Assembly (NCBI RefSeq): GCF_019458025.1
Contig: NZ_JAHZUY010000003.1
Coordinates: 1-64,000, forward strand
DNA: 64,000 nt
Direction: 5' to 3'
Source of the DNA: Caldovatus aquaticus
GTDB lineage: Bacteria > Pseudomonadota > Alphaproteobacteria > Acetobacterales > Acetobacteraceae
Shown in pieces: positions 10,367 through 18,516 of the stretch. Position 1 is the first letter of the stretch, and each line of letters starts with the position of its first letter. The position numbers and the translations under genes were made by a program. The notes beneath the pieces are model-generated. The model was not told where the DNA came from. It saw only the letters and a list, made by a program, of their open reading frames with translations, and did no database searches.

Positions 10367-11305
10367 GTGAGGGGCGCCGCGGCCCCTCGGGCCGGCGCGG
10401 CGGCGTCACGCCGCGGCTCCGGAGCCGGCGGCCTCGCGCTCGGCGGGTTGTTCGTCCTGCTCTGGGCCTCGGCCTTCACCGCGGCGCGGGTGGCGGTGGC
10501 GGAGTGGCCGCCGCTCTGGGCGCTGGCGATCCGCTTCCTCGCCGTGCTGCCCCTGCTGCTGCCGGTGGTGGTGCTGCGCCAGCGGCGCGGCGCGGGGCCG
10601 CGCTGGCCGGGGCGGGGCGACCGCGGGCGGCTCGCGCTGATGGGGCTGTTCGGCACCGCGGGCTACCTGGCCGCGGCCTGGATGGCCTCGGCGCGCATTC
10701 CCTCCGGGCTGGTGGCGCTGCTCTGCGCCACCGCGCCGCTCTTCGTCGCCGCCGGGGAGGTGCTGGTGCTGCGCCGCCGCCTGGCGGGGGCGGCATGGAC
10801 GGGCCTCGGGCTCGGCTGGGCCGGGGTGGCGGTGCTCGGTCTCGGCCGCGCCGGGGGCTTCGGCGGGGCGGAACTCTCCGGGATCGCGCTGGCGCTGGCG
10901 GGGGCGCTGAGCCAGGCCGTCGGCATCCTGGCCTTCGCCCCGGCCCGGGGCCGGATCGACCCCTGGGCCGCCAATCTCGGCCAGGCCGCGGTGTCGGCTC
11001 TGGCCCTGCTGCTCGGCGCGCTGGCGCTGGAAGGCGCGCCGCCCGCCGCGGCCGGAGCCGCCACCGCGGCCGCCATGGCCTGGAGCGTGCTCGGCGTCGG
11101 CGTGGCGGGCTATGCGCTCTACTTCGTCATGCTGCGCCGCCTGCCGCCGAGCACCGCGGCGGCGCTGCAACTTCTCGCGCCGCCGCTTGCCGCGGTGCTG
11201 GGCTGGGCGCTGCTCGGCGAGGTCCTCGGCTGGACCGACCTGGCGGGGGGCGCGATCACGCTCGCGGGGCTGGCGCTGCTGCTGCGCGCCGCCGGACGCG
11301 GCTGA
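10367..11305 (+). CDS. DMT-superfamily transporter (two EamA domains)
   Basis: The 312-residue protein is strongly hydrophobic with about ten predicted membrane helices in two repeats, residues 25-160 and 170-308. This is the EamA layout. The repeat openings show W-A-S-A-F-T-A-A-R near residue 35 and A-L-S-Q-A-V-G-I near 180. Members export amino acids, metabolites or drugs across the inner membrane; the substrate cannot be read from sequence. The GTG start is uncertain because the first 20 residues are Arg/Ala-rich. It is 91 bases past folD and may have its own promoter, although I see none. Confidence 0.85.
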   Translation: MRGAAAPRAGAAASRRGSGAGGLALGGLFVLLWASAFTAARVAVAEWPPLWALAIRFLAVLPLLLPVVVLRQRRGAGPRWPGRGDRGRLALMGLFGTAGYLAAAWMASARIPSGLVALLCATAPLFVAAGEVLVLRRRLAGAAWTGLGLGWAGVAVLGLGRAGGFGGAELSGIALALAGALSQAVGILAFAPARGRIDPWAANLGQAAVSALALLLGALALEGAPPAAAGAATAAAMAWSVLGVGVAGYALYFVMLRRLPPSTAAALQLLAPPLAAVLGWALLGEVLGWTDLAGGAITLAGLALLLRAAGRG

Positions 11306-11393
11306 TCCGGCCTCGCGCCTTCAACGCCCGGCGGCGCGCGGCTAGGCTGCCCCGGCCCGCGCGCCGCCAGGGCGCCGAAGGAGACCCGACGCC

Positions 11394-12509
11394 ATGCTGC
11401 AGCCGCCGCCCGCCGAACCCGGCATGCGCGAGGAGGAGGTGGACACTCCCGCGCTGCTGCTCGACCTCGACGCCTTCGAGCACAACCTGGACCTGATGGC
11501 GCGGCTGCTGGAGCCGACCGGGGCGAAGCTGCGCGCCCACGCCAAGACGCACAAGTCGCCGGTGATCGCGCTGCGGCAGATGGCGCGCGGCGCGGTCGGG
11601 CAGTGCACGCAGAAGGTCGCCGAGGCCGAGGCGCTCGCCTGGGGCGGCGTGCCCGACATCCTGGTGAGCAACGAGGTGGTGGGGGCGCGCAAGCTCGCCC
11701 GCCTCGCCGCGCTGGCGCGGATCGCCAAGGTGGCGCTCTGCGTGGACGACCCGGCGCAGGTCGCGGCGGCCGAGGCGGCGGCGGCGGATGCCGGCATCCG
11801 CCTCTCCGTGCTGGTCGAGATCGACGTCGGCACCGGCCGCTGCGGCGTGGCGCCGGGACCGGAGGCGGTGGCGCTCGCCGAGCGGATCGCGGCGAGCCGG
11901 CACCTGGTCTTCGGCGGGCTGCAGGCCTACCACGGCAGCGCGCAGCACATGCGCACGCCCGCGCAGCGCCGGGCCGCGATCGCCGCTGCGGCGGACGGGG
12001 CGCGCCGCACCGTCGAGCAGCTCCGCCAGCGCGGGCTGGAGTGCCCGATCGTCGGCGGCGGCGGCACCGGCACCTTCGCGCTCGAGGCCGGCAGCGGCGT
12101 CTATACCGAGATCCAGGCCGGCTCCTACTGCTTCATGGACGCCGACTACGCGCGCAACGAGGAGGCGCCGCCCTTCCGCCAGGCGCTGTTCGTCCTCGCC
12201 ACGGTGATGAGTGCGGCGCGGCCCGGCGTGGCGGTGGTGGACGCCGGGCACAAGGCGGTGCCGACCGATTCCGGCATGCCGCTGGTCTGGGGCCGCGACC
12301 CCGACGTGCGCTACGTCCGGGCGAGCGACGAGCACGGCAACCTCGCCGTCGCGCCGGAGACGCGCGACCCGCCGCGGCTCGGCGAGAAGCTGCGCCTCGT
12401 GCCCGGGCACTGCGACCCGACGGTGGACCGCTACGACTGGTATGTCGGCGTGCGCGCCGGCCGCGTGGAGTGCCTGTGGCCGGTGGCGGCGCGCGGGGCG
12501 ATGGCGTAG
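11394..12509 (+). CDS. PLP-dependent D-threonine aldolase-type enzyme (DSD1 family)
   Basis: The 371-residue fold-type III PLP enzyme starts with V-D-T-P-A-L-L-L-D-L-D near residue 14, then the lysine region H-A-K-T-H-K-S near 47-53, which holds the Schiff-base lysine. The Ala-racemase-like barrel follows, with G-G-G-G-T-G-T near 221. The C-terminal metal motif P-G-H-C-D-P lies near 338-343, where His and Cys bind zinc or manganese in D-threonine aldolase and D-serine dehydratase. Both activities occur in the family: cleavage to glycine and aldehyde, or deamination. No neighbouring gene decides between them. Confidence 0.85.
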   Translation: MLQPPPAEPGMREEEVDTPALLLDLDAFEHNLDLMARLLEPTGAKLRAHAKTHKSPVIALRQMARGAVGQCTQKVAEAEALAWGGVPDILVSNEVVGARKLARLAALARIAKVALCVDDPAQVAAAEAAAADAGIRLSVLVEIDVGTGRCGVAPGPEAVALAERIAASRHLVFGGLQAYHGSAQHMRTPAQRRAAIAAAADGARRTVEQLRQRGLECPIVGGGGTGTFALEAGSGVYTEIQAGSYCFMDADYARNEEAPPFRQALFVLATVMSAARPGVAVVDAGHKAVPTDSGMPLVWGRDPDVRYVRASDEHGNLAVAPETRDPPRLGEKLRLVPGHCDPTVDRYDWYVGVRAGRVECLWPVAARGAMA

Positions 12510-12534
12510 GGCCGGTCGCGGACGGCCGGCCCCG

Positions 12535-13878
12535 TCACAGCTCGGCCTCCTCGAACACGCGGCGCACGTCGCCGCGCCAGGCGCCCCGGTAGCGCGCGAG
12601 CCAGCGGTCGGCGCGCGTCAGCCCGCTCGCCACGATCTCGTCGAGCGGCGCGAGGTAGAGGTCCTCGCCGAGGCCGCGCGCCTTCAGGCCGTCGCGCGCG
12701 ATCGCCACCGCGTCGCGGGCGACCTCGCGCACGCTGCGGCCGCGGATAGTGGCGTGCAGCGCCTCGCGCGGCACGGCGGCGCGCAGCGCGCGGATCTCCT
12801 CCACGGTCCAGCCGCGCACCAGGGCGGCGGCCGCCTTGCGCGCGGCGCCGTCGTAGAGCAGCCCGACCCAGAAGGCCGGCAGCGCCACCAGCATCGCCGG
12901 ATCGCCCGCGTCCGCCCCGCGCATCTCGATGTAGCGCTTGAGGCGGACGTCGGTGAACACCGTGGTCACGTGGTCGGCGAAGTCGCCCATGGTGGCGCGC
13001 TCCCCGGGCAGCACGTCCAGGCGCCCCTCCATGAAAACGCGGAAGCTCGCCCCCGCGGCGTCCAGCCACTTGCCCTCGCGCATCACGAAGTACATCGGCA
13101 CGTCGAGCACGTACTGCGCGAAGCGCTCGAAGCCGAAGCCGTCCTCGAACACCACCGCGGGGACGCCGGTGCGGTCGGGGTCGGTGTCGGTCCAGACCTG
13201 GGCGCGGTAGGAGCGGAACCCGTTGGGCCGGCCCTCGGTGAAGGGGGAGTTGGCGAACAGCGCCGTCGCCACCGGCTGCAGGGCGAGGCTGATCCGCATC
13301 TTCTCGACCATGTCGGCCTCGGAGCCGTAGTCGAGGTTGACCTGCACCGTGCAGGTGCGGGTCATCATGTCGAGGCCGAGATTGCCGACCTTCGGCATGT
13401 AGGCGCGCATGATCGCGTAGCGGCCCTTGGGCATCCAGGGCATCGCCTCGCGCGTCGCCAGCGGGTGGAAGCCGAGCGCGATGAAGCCGATGCCGAGCGG
13501 CCCGGCCACCTCGTGCACCTCGCGCAGGTGGGTGCCGAGTTCGACCCGCGTCGCGTGCAGGTCCGCCACCGCGTCGCCCGAAAGCTCGAGCTGGCCCGCG
13601 GGCTCGAGGCTGACCGAGGCGCCGCCGCGCCGGAGGCCGATCAGGTTGCCGTTGTCGAGGATCGGCGTCCAGCCCTTCGCGGCCAGCCCCTCGAGCAGCG
13701 CGCGGATGCCGTCCGGCGCGTAGGGCGGCGCGGCCAGGGTGTCGCGCCGGAAGCCGAATTTCTCGTGCTCCGTGCCGATGCGCCACTCCGATTGCGGCTT
13801 GGAGCCCTTCTCGAACCATTCGGCAAGCTGCCGCGCCGACTCGATCGGGGTGAGATCCGCCTCTCCCGGATTCGACAT
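12535..13878 (-). CDS. gshA: glutamate-cysteine ligase, plant/alphaproteobacterial type
   Basis: The 447-residue enzyme makes gamma-glutamylcysteine from Glu, Cys and ATP, the first step to glutathione. The family signature R-I-G-T-E-H-E-K-F-G-F is near residue 33. Later come L-E-P-A-G-Q-L-E-L-S-G near 88, R-T-C-T-V-Q-V-N-L-D near 170, and S-P-F-T-E-G-R near 215. The length fits the GCS2 (plant-type) family and not the shorter E. coli enzyme. The ATG at 13878 follows its own leader. It lies 79 bases downstream of rsmE on the same strand, an order found in related alphaproteobacteria. Confidence 0.93.
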   Translation of the reverse strand: MSNPGEADLTPIESARQLAEWFEKGSKPQSEWRIGTEHEKFGFRRDTLAAPPYAPDGIRALLEGLAAKGWTPILDNGNLIGLRRGGASVSLEPAGQLELSGDAVADLHATRVELGTHLREVHEVAGPLGIGFIALGFHPLATREAMPWMPKGRYAIMRAYMPKVGNLGLDMMTRTCTVQVNLDYGSEADMVEKMRISLALQPVATALFANSPFTEGRPNGFRSYRAQVWTDTDPDRTGVPAVVFEDGFGFERFAQYVLDVPMYFVMREGKWLDAAGASFRVFMEGRLDVLPGERATMGDFADHVTTVFTDVRLKRYIEMRGADAGDPAMLVALPAFWVGLLYDGAARKAAAALVRGWTVEEIRALRAAVPREALHATIRGRSVREVARDAVAIARDGLKARGLGEDLYLAPLDEIVASGLTRADRWLARYRGAWRGDVRRVFEEAEL

Positions 13879-13957
13879 CAAGCCCTTCCAAAGCGCGCGG
13901 CTGGCCGGCGTGCGGGCGCGTCACCCGAGCGGCAGCGGCGGGTTGTGAAGCGGTGGC

Positions 13958-14698
13958 TTATATGGTCCCCGTCCAGTCCCCCGCCAGCGCCTGCAGCGCC
14001 GCGAGGCCGGCGACCACCGCCGTCTCGGCCCGCAGGATGCGCGGGCCGAGGGCGACCGTCGAAACAAAGGGGCGGCGGCGCAGATCGTCAAGCTCCGCGC
14101 TCTCGAAGCCGCCCTCCGGACCGACCAGCCAGCCGAAGGGCGGCCGCAGCCCGATGCCGGCCACGACGCGCGCGAGCGGCGGCGAGGCGCGCCGTTCGTC
14201 GCCGGCGAGCAGGGGCACCGCCGGGTCCCACCCGTCCAGCACGGCGTGCAGCGGCGCGGGATCGGCGAGGCGCGGCACCGTCAGGCGGCCGCACTGCTCC
14301 GCCGCCTCGCGCGCGATGGCGGCGAGGCGCGAGGTGTTGACGCGGCCGGCGACGGTGCGGCGGGTGAACACGGGCTGGATCAGCGCGGCGCCGAGCTCGG
14401 TCGCCTTCTCGGCGATCCAGTCCATCGCGTCGCGCTTGATCGCGGCGACCAGCAGGCGGATGTCGGGCTCCGGCGCCGCGGGACGGAGCTGGCGCTCCAC
14501 CACGAAGGCGGCCCGGTCCTTGCGCAGCGCGGCGATGCGCGCGGCCCACTCGCCGTCGCGGCCGTTGAACAGGCGGACCGGATCGCCCACGGCGCGGCGC
14601 AGCACCGTGCCGAGGTAGTGGGCCTGGCCGGGGGCGGCGGCGAGTTCCGCGCCGGCTCCGAGCGGCGCGTCGAGATGGAGGCGAGGTGGGGTGGACAT
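13958..14698 (-). CDS. rsmE: RsmE, 16S rRNA m3U1498 methyltransferase
   Basis: The 246-residue SPOUT-class enzyme methylates uridine 1498 of 16S rRNA. An N-terminal PUA-like domain (residues 1-70, with H-Y-L-G-T-V-L-R) precedes the knotted domain. That domain carries K-A-T-E-L-G near 106, the SAM-binding loop V-G-P-E-G-G-F near 188, and the knot motif L-G-P-R-I-L-R-A-E-T-A near 215-225. ATG 14698 was chosen because upstream codons do not fit the family. The gene is divergent from ubiA, with starts that touch or overlap, so the two must share a compact promoter region inside each other's 5' ends. Confidence 0.94.
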   Translation of the reverse strand: MSTPPRLHLDAPLGAGAELAAAPGQAHYLGTVLRRAVGDPVRLFNGRDGEWAARIAALRKDRAAFVVERQLRPAAPEPDIRLLVAAIKRDAMDWIAEKATELGAALIQPVFTRRTVAGRVNTSRLAAIAREAAEQCGRLTVPRLADPAPLHAVLDGWDPAVPLLAGDERRASPPLARVVAGIGLRPPFGWLVGPEGGFESAELDDLRRRPFVSTVALGPRILRAETAVVAGLAALQALAGDWTGTI

Positions 14699-15629
14699 GG
14701 CGGCTCCGGCGGCGACATTACTCCGCCCCGTGCGAGGCTTCACCGACATCCGCGCCGAGGGCTGGGTCGCGCGCCTGCCGCCCGCCTGGCGGCCCTACGC
14801 GCTGCTCGCCCGCTTCGACCGGCCGATCGGCGCCTGGCTGCTGTTCCTGCCCGGGCTCTGGGCGATCTGCCTGGCGGCGCCGGGCTGGGCGGAGGGGGTG
14901 CGGCTGACGCTGCTCTTCGCCCTCGGCGCGCTGGTCATGCGCGGCGCGGGCTGCGTGGTGAACGACCTGTGGGACCGCGACCTCGACCGGCGCGTGGCGC
15001 GCACGGCGGGGCGTCCGCTCGCCTCCGGCGCAGTGACGCCGCGGCAGGCGCTGGCGTTCCTCGCCGCGCTCTCGGCGGTGGGGCTCCTGGTCCTGCTGCA
15101 GCTCAACGCGGCGGCGATCGCGCTCGGCGTGCTCTCGCTCGTGCCGGTCGCGCTCTATCCGCTGGCCAAGCGCGTGACCGACTTCCCGCAATTGGTGCTC
15201 GGCCTCACCTTCGGCTGGGGCGCGCCGCTCGGCCATGCGGCCGTGACGGGCGGCGTGGACGCGGTGACGGCGGCGCTCTACGCGGCCGCGATCGCCTGGA
15301 TCCTCGGCTACGACACGATCTACGCCCACCAGGACCGCGAGGACGACGCCCTGGTCGGCATCCGCTCGACCGCGCTCCGCTTCGGCGAGCGCACGCGGCC
15401 CTTCCTTGCCGCCTGCTACGCGGCGACGGTCGCGCTGCTCGCGCTCGCCGGCTGGCTCGCCGGGCTCGGCTGGCCGTTCTTCGCGGCGCTGGCGCTGCCG
15501 GCGGCGCTGCTGGCGCGGCAGGTGGCCGTGCTCGACATCCGCGACCCGGCGCACTGCCTGCGGCTGTTCAAGGCGAACCGCGAGGTCGGGCTTGCGGTCG
15601 CGCTCGCCATCCTGCTGGGGCGCGCGTGA
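14697..15629 (+). CDS. ubiA: UbiA, 4-hydroxybenzoate polyprenyltransferase
   Basis: The protein has about 310 residues and eight to nine membrane helices. It attaches the polyprenyl tail to 4-hydroxybenzoate in ubiquinone synthesis. The first Asp-rich motif N-D-L-W-D-R-D-L-D lies near residues 88-96 and the second, Y-D-T-I-Y-A-H-Q-D, near 203-211. Both bind the magnesium-diphosphate. F-D-R-P-I-G near 40 is also family-typical. ATG 14697 has a GAGG ten bases upstream; a GTG at 14691 is an in-frame alternative. The stop overlaps the next gene's GTG, so the two are coupled. Confidence 0.94.
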   Translation: MAAPAATLLRPVRGFTDIRAEGWVARLPPAWRPYALLARFDRPIGAWLLFLPGLWAICLAAPGWAEGVRLTLLFALGALVMRGAGCVVNDLWDRDLDRRVARTAGRPLASGAVTPRQALAFLAALSAVGLLVLLQLNAAAIALGVLSLVPVALYPLAKRVTDFPQLVLGLTFGWGAPLGHAAVTGGVDAVTAALYAAAIAWILGYDTIYAHQDREDDALVGIRSTALRFGERTRPFLAACYAATVALLALAGWLAGLGWPFFAALALPAALLARQVAVLDIRDPAHCLRLFKANREVGLAVALAILLGRA

Positions 15630-16282
15630 CGGACGCGGCCGAGGCCTTCATCCGCGCCCACACCGCCGTCGCGCGCGCGCCGCTCGTGCCGGAGATCGCG
15701 CTCCATCTTGCGACCGAGGTCACGCCGATCTGGCAGGCGACGGAGGCGTGGCTGTCCCAGGCGAACGTCGCGCCGCCCTTCTGGGCCTTCGCCTGGCCCG
15801 GCGGGCAGGCGCTGGCGCGGCTGCTGCTCGACGAGCCGGCGCGCGTCGCGGGCAGGCGCGTGCTCGACTTCGCCGCGGGCTGCGGCATCGGCGCGATCGC
15901 CGCCGCCCGCGCCGGGGCGGCGCGGGTCGAGGCCGCGGAGATAGATCCCCTCGCCGCCGCGGCGGTCCGCCTCAACGCGGCGCTGAACGGCGTCGCGGTC
16001 GCGGTGGTGGCGGCGGACCTGGTCGGCGCCGCCTGCCGCTGGGACACGGTGCTCGCCGGCGACGTCTGCTACGAGGCGCCGATGACGCGCCGCATCCTGC
16101 CCTGGCTGCGCGGCCTCGCCGCCGCCGGGGCGGAGGTGCTGCTCGCCGATCCGGGCCGCGCCTACCTGCCGCGCGAGGGGCTGGCGCCTCTCGCCCGCTA
16201 CGCCGTGCCGACGACGCGCGAGCTCGAGGACCGCGAGGAGCGCGCGGTCACGGTCCATCGCCTGCTGCCCGCCGGCGCGTGA
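15626..16282 (+). CDS. class I SAM-dependent methyltransferase (ETFB-lysine methyltransferase-like)
   Basis: The 218-residue protein has the SAM-binding glycine loop V-L-D-F-A-A-G-C-G-I-G near residue 80 and the acidic residue that holds the SAM ribose in A-E-I-D-P near 105. The F-W-A-F-A-W-P-G-G near 52 and the D-x-x-Y-E-A-P near 150 are typical of the METTL20/ETFB-KMT group. That group methylates the beta subunit of electron transfer flavoprotein next to its partner-binding loop. The GTG start lies inside the end of ubiA. The substrate is inferred from motif likeness only. Confidence 0.75.
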   Translation: MTDAAEAFIRAHTAVARAPLVPEIALHLATEVTPIWQATEAWLSQANVAPPFWAFAWPGGQALARLLLDEPARVAGRRVLDFAAGCGIGAIAAARAGAARVEAAEIDPLAAAAVRLNAALNGVAVAVVAADLVGAACRWDTVLAGDVCYEAPMTRRILPWLRGLAAAGAEVLLADPGRAYLPREGLAPLARYAVPTTRELEDREERAVTVHRLLPAGA

Positions 16283-16607
16283 GGGCGAGGAGCGCGCCGG
16301 CCTGGACGGCCGGGCGGCAGGGAAGGGCAGGCCGCCATGCGCCTCGCCGCCGCGCGGGCGTTCGCGTCGCGGCAGGACAGCCACGGCAGCGCCGGGCGCT
16401 GCCGGGGCGGCGCGGAGCGCCACGGCGAGCGGGTCAGCCGCTCCGACGCGGCGCTGCGACGCCCAGGGGCGGCAAGCCGGCAGCACGGAACGGGGCCTCG
16501 GCGGCGGGCGGCGCCCCGTGCCGCTCCCCGGTGCCGGCGCCGCGCTCGCGCGGACCGACGCCGCCGCCAAGCGGGCCCGCGCCGGACCGGCCCGGCGGGC
16601 GCGCCGG
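16283..16607. other. intergenic region, 325 bases, no gene seen
   Basis: This is the convergent space between the methyltransferase and a minus-strand SDR gene. A small inverted repeat CCGGCC/GGCCGG sits at 16297-16313, about 15 bases after the methyltransferase stop, and could help termination. Nothing else is recognisable. Confidence 0.5.
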
Positions 16608-17357
16608 TCAGATCACGATCCCGCCGTCCACGTGCAGCATCTGTCCGGTGATGTAGCCCGCGGCGGGCGAGGCGAGGAAGGCGACGGCGTGCGCCACCTC
16701 CTCCGGCGTGCCGAGGCGGCGCAGCGGGATGCGCGCGAGCGTCGCCTGCCACTGCGCCTCGCTCAGCGCGGCGTGCGCGCCCGGGTCCTTGCGCGTGTAG
16801 CCGGGGACCACGGCGTTCACCGTGACCTCCGGCGCCCACTCGATCGCGAGCGCCTTCACCAGCGCCTCCACCGCCGCCTTCGCCGCCGCCGAGGCGGGGA
16901 AGGTCGGGGTGTCGCTGCGGAAGAGGTGGGCGACGAAGGAGGAGACGGCGATGAGGCGGGGATCGCGCCCCGCCGCGAGGTGCGGCCGCGCGGCCCGGGC
17001 GAGGCGCAGGAAGGCCCAGGCGATGGCGTCCTGGCTGCGGGCGAAGTCGGCGTCCGTCAGGCGCTCGACCGGGGTGCGGTCGGCGAAGCCGGCGTTGGAG
17101 ACCAGCACGTCCAGCCCGCCGAGCGCCTCGGCCGCCTCCTCCACCAGCCGCGCCGGCGCCGCCGCCTCGGCGAGGTCGGCGAGCAGCACCACCGCCCGCG
17201 CGCCGCGCTCGCGCACCGCCGCCGCCGTGCGCTCGGCGCCCGCGCGGTTGGCGCGGGTGTGGACGGCGATGGCGGCCCCGGGGGCGGCGAGGGCCCGGCA
17301 CGTCGCGGCGCCGATGCCGCTGGCGGCGCCGGTCACGAGGATTTTGCGTTGCAACAT
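16608..17357 (-). CDS. SDR-family oxidoreductase with serine in place of the catalytic tyrosine
   Basis: The 249-residue protein has the classical SDR cofactor loop T-G-A-A-S-G-I-G near residues 9-16, the N-A-G motif near 88, and the active-site serine region A-V-S-S near 138. The C-terminus ends in V-D-G-G. The usual Y-x-x-x-K catalytic pair reads S156-A-A-A-K160, so the proton-donating tyrosine is replaced by serine. Cofactor binding should be intact but normal ketone/alcohol chemistry may not be. It is divergent from the cyclase-family gene with 76 bases between them, so the two may be co-regulated. Confidence 0.85.
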   Translation of the reverse strand: MLQRKILVTGAASGIGAATCRALAAPGAAIAVHTRANRAGAERTAAAVRERGARAVVLLADLAEAAAPARLVEEAAEALGGLDVLVSNAGFADRTPVERLTDADFARSQDAIAWAFLRLARAARPHLAAGRDPRLIAVSSFVAHLFRSDTPTFPASAAAKAAVEALVKALAIEWAPEVTVNAVVPGYTRKDPGAHAALSEAQWQATLARIPLRRLGTPEEVAHAVAFLASPAAGYITGQMLHVDGGIVI

Positions 17358-17433
17358 GATTCATCCGCCTCGCGGAATGCGCCATCATGGGACGGCGACG
17401 CTGCTCGCCACAACCGCACAAGGGAGGGACGCG

Positions 17434-18417
17434 ATGAAGACGCTTTCGCGCCGCGGCCTGTTCGGCGCGGCCTGCCTGGCCTGCGGCGGGGCGCATCTCG
17501 GCCTGCGCGCGACCCCGGCGCAGGCGCAGGCGGGCTGGTCCCCGCCGCCGTCGAGCCAGCGCTGCCCCTCGCGCTTCGGGCCGCAGGACCGGCGCGGTTA
17601 CATGAACCTGCTCGACAACGAGAAGCGCCAGGCCGCGGCACGCCTCATCCGCCAGGGGACCGTGATCGAGCTCGGCCGGAAACTGGAGCCGACCATGCCG
17701 TTCTTCGGCACGCGGCGCTTCGACATGCACCTCAAGCGCACCTTCATGAACCCGCAGCCGAACCGCCGCGGCTCGAACGAGGAGATCGTCATCACCGAGA
17801 TCGGGCAGGTCGGCACGCAGCTCGACGCCTTCCCGCACCAGACCATCGGCGAGGAGGTGTACAACTGCGTCAAGTACGAGGACATCGCGACGCGCAGCGG
17901 GTTCCGCGAGATGGGCGTGGACGGCGTCGGCACGGTCTTCACCCGCGGCGTGCTGATCGACGTCGCCGGGCTGAAGGGCCAGCGCACGCTGCCGATGGGC
18001 TACGAGATCACGGTGGACGACCTGCAGCAGGCGCTCTCGCGCCAGAACACCCGGATCGAGCGCGCCGACGCGGTGGTCATCAACACCGGCTGGGGCCACC
18101 TCTGGGGCACCGACAACGCGCAGTACGTCCGCGGCTGCCCGGGGATCGGCATCGCCGCGGCCGAGTGGATCATCCGCCAGGAGCCGGTGCTGATCGGCTC
18201 CGACAACTGGCCGGTCGAGGTGGCGCCGAACCCGGACCCCAACGCCAGCCTGCCGGTGCACCAGATCGCGCTGGTCGTGCACGGCGTGCATCTCCTCGAG
18301 AACATGAAGCTCGACGAGCTGGCCGAGCGGCGGATCTACGAGTTCTGCTTCATCATGCAGCCACTCAAGATCGTCGGCGGCACCGGCTCGACCGTCGCGC
18401 CGAGCGCGATGATCTGA
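17434..18417 (+). CDS. cyclase-family (kynurenine formamidase-like) protein, Tat-exported
   Basis: The 327-residue protein starts with a twin-arginine leader (L-S-R-R-G-L-F-G-A-A) ending near A-Q-A at residue 32. The body resembles the cyclase/formamidase family, metal-dependent hydrolases of amides or lactones. In the family the metal motif is H-x-G-T-H-x-D-x-P-x-H. Here the aligned stretch reads Q-V-G-T-Q-L-D-A-F-P-H near residues 126-136, so two of the usual histidines are glutamine. A good AGGGAGG ribosome site precedes ATG 17434. A hairpin just after the stop probably ends the transcript. Confidence 0.8.
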   Translation: MKTLSRRGLFGAACLACGGAHLGLRATPAQAQAGWSPPPSSQRCPSRFGPQDRRGYMNLLDNEKRQAAARLIRQGTVIELGRKLEPTMPFFGTRRFDMHLKRTFMNPQPNRRGSNEEIVITEIGQVGTQLDAFPHQTIGEEVYNCVKYEDIATRSGFREMGVDGVGTVFTRGVLIDVAGLKGQRTLPMGYEITVDDLQQALSRQNTRIERADAVVINTGWGHLWGTDNAQYVRGCPGIGIAAAEWIIRQEPVLIGSDNWPVEVAPNPDPNASLPVHQIALVVHGVHLLENMKLDELAERRIYEFCFIMQPLKIVGGTGSTVAPSAMI

Positions 18418-18427
18418 GCCGCCGGAA

Positions 18428-18454
18428 CCGGGGCCCGCGCCGGGCGGGCCCCGG
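18428..18454 (+). terminator. G+C-rich hairpin after the cyclase-family gene
   Basis: Arms CCGGGGCCCGC (18428-18438) and GCGGGCCCCGG (18444-18454) pair perfectly over 11 bases with a 5-base loop. The hairpin starts 11 bases after the stop codon. Only a short CTT follows, so intrinsic termination would be weak by E. coli standards, but the position supports it. Confidence 0.55.
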
Positions 18455-18516
18455 CTTGCGCCGCCGCCGCGCCGCCCGCATCCTCCGGCGCCGCTTCGCC
18501 TTGGGGGGATTCGCGC

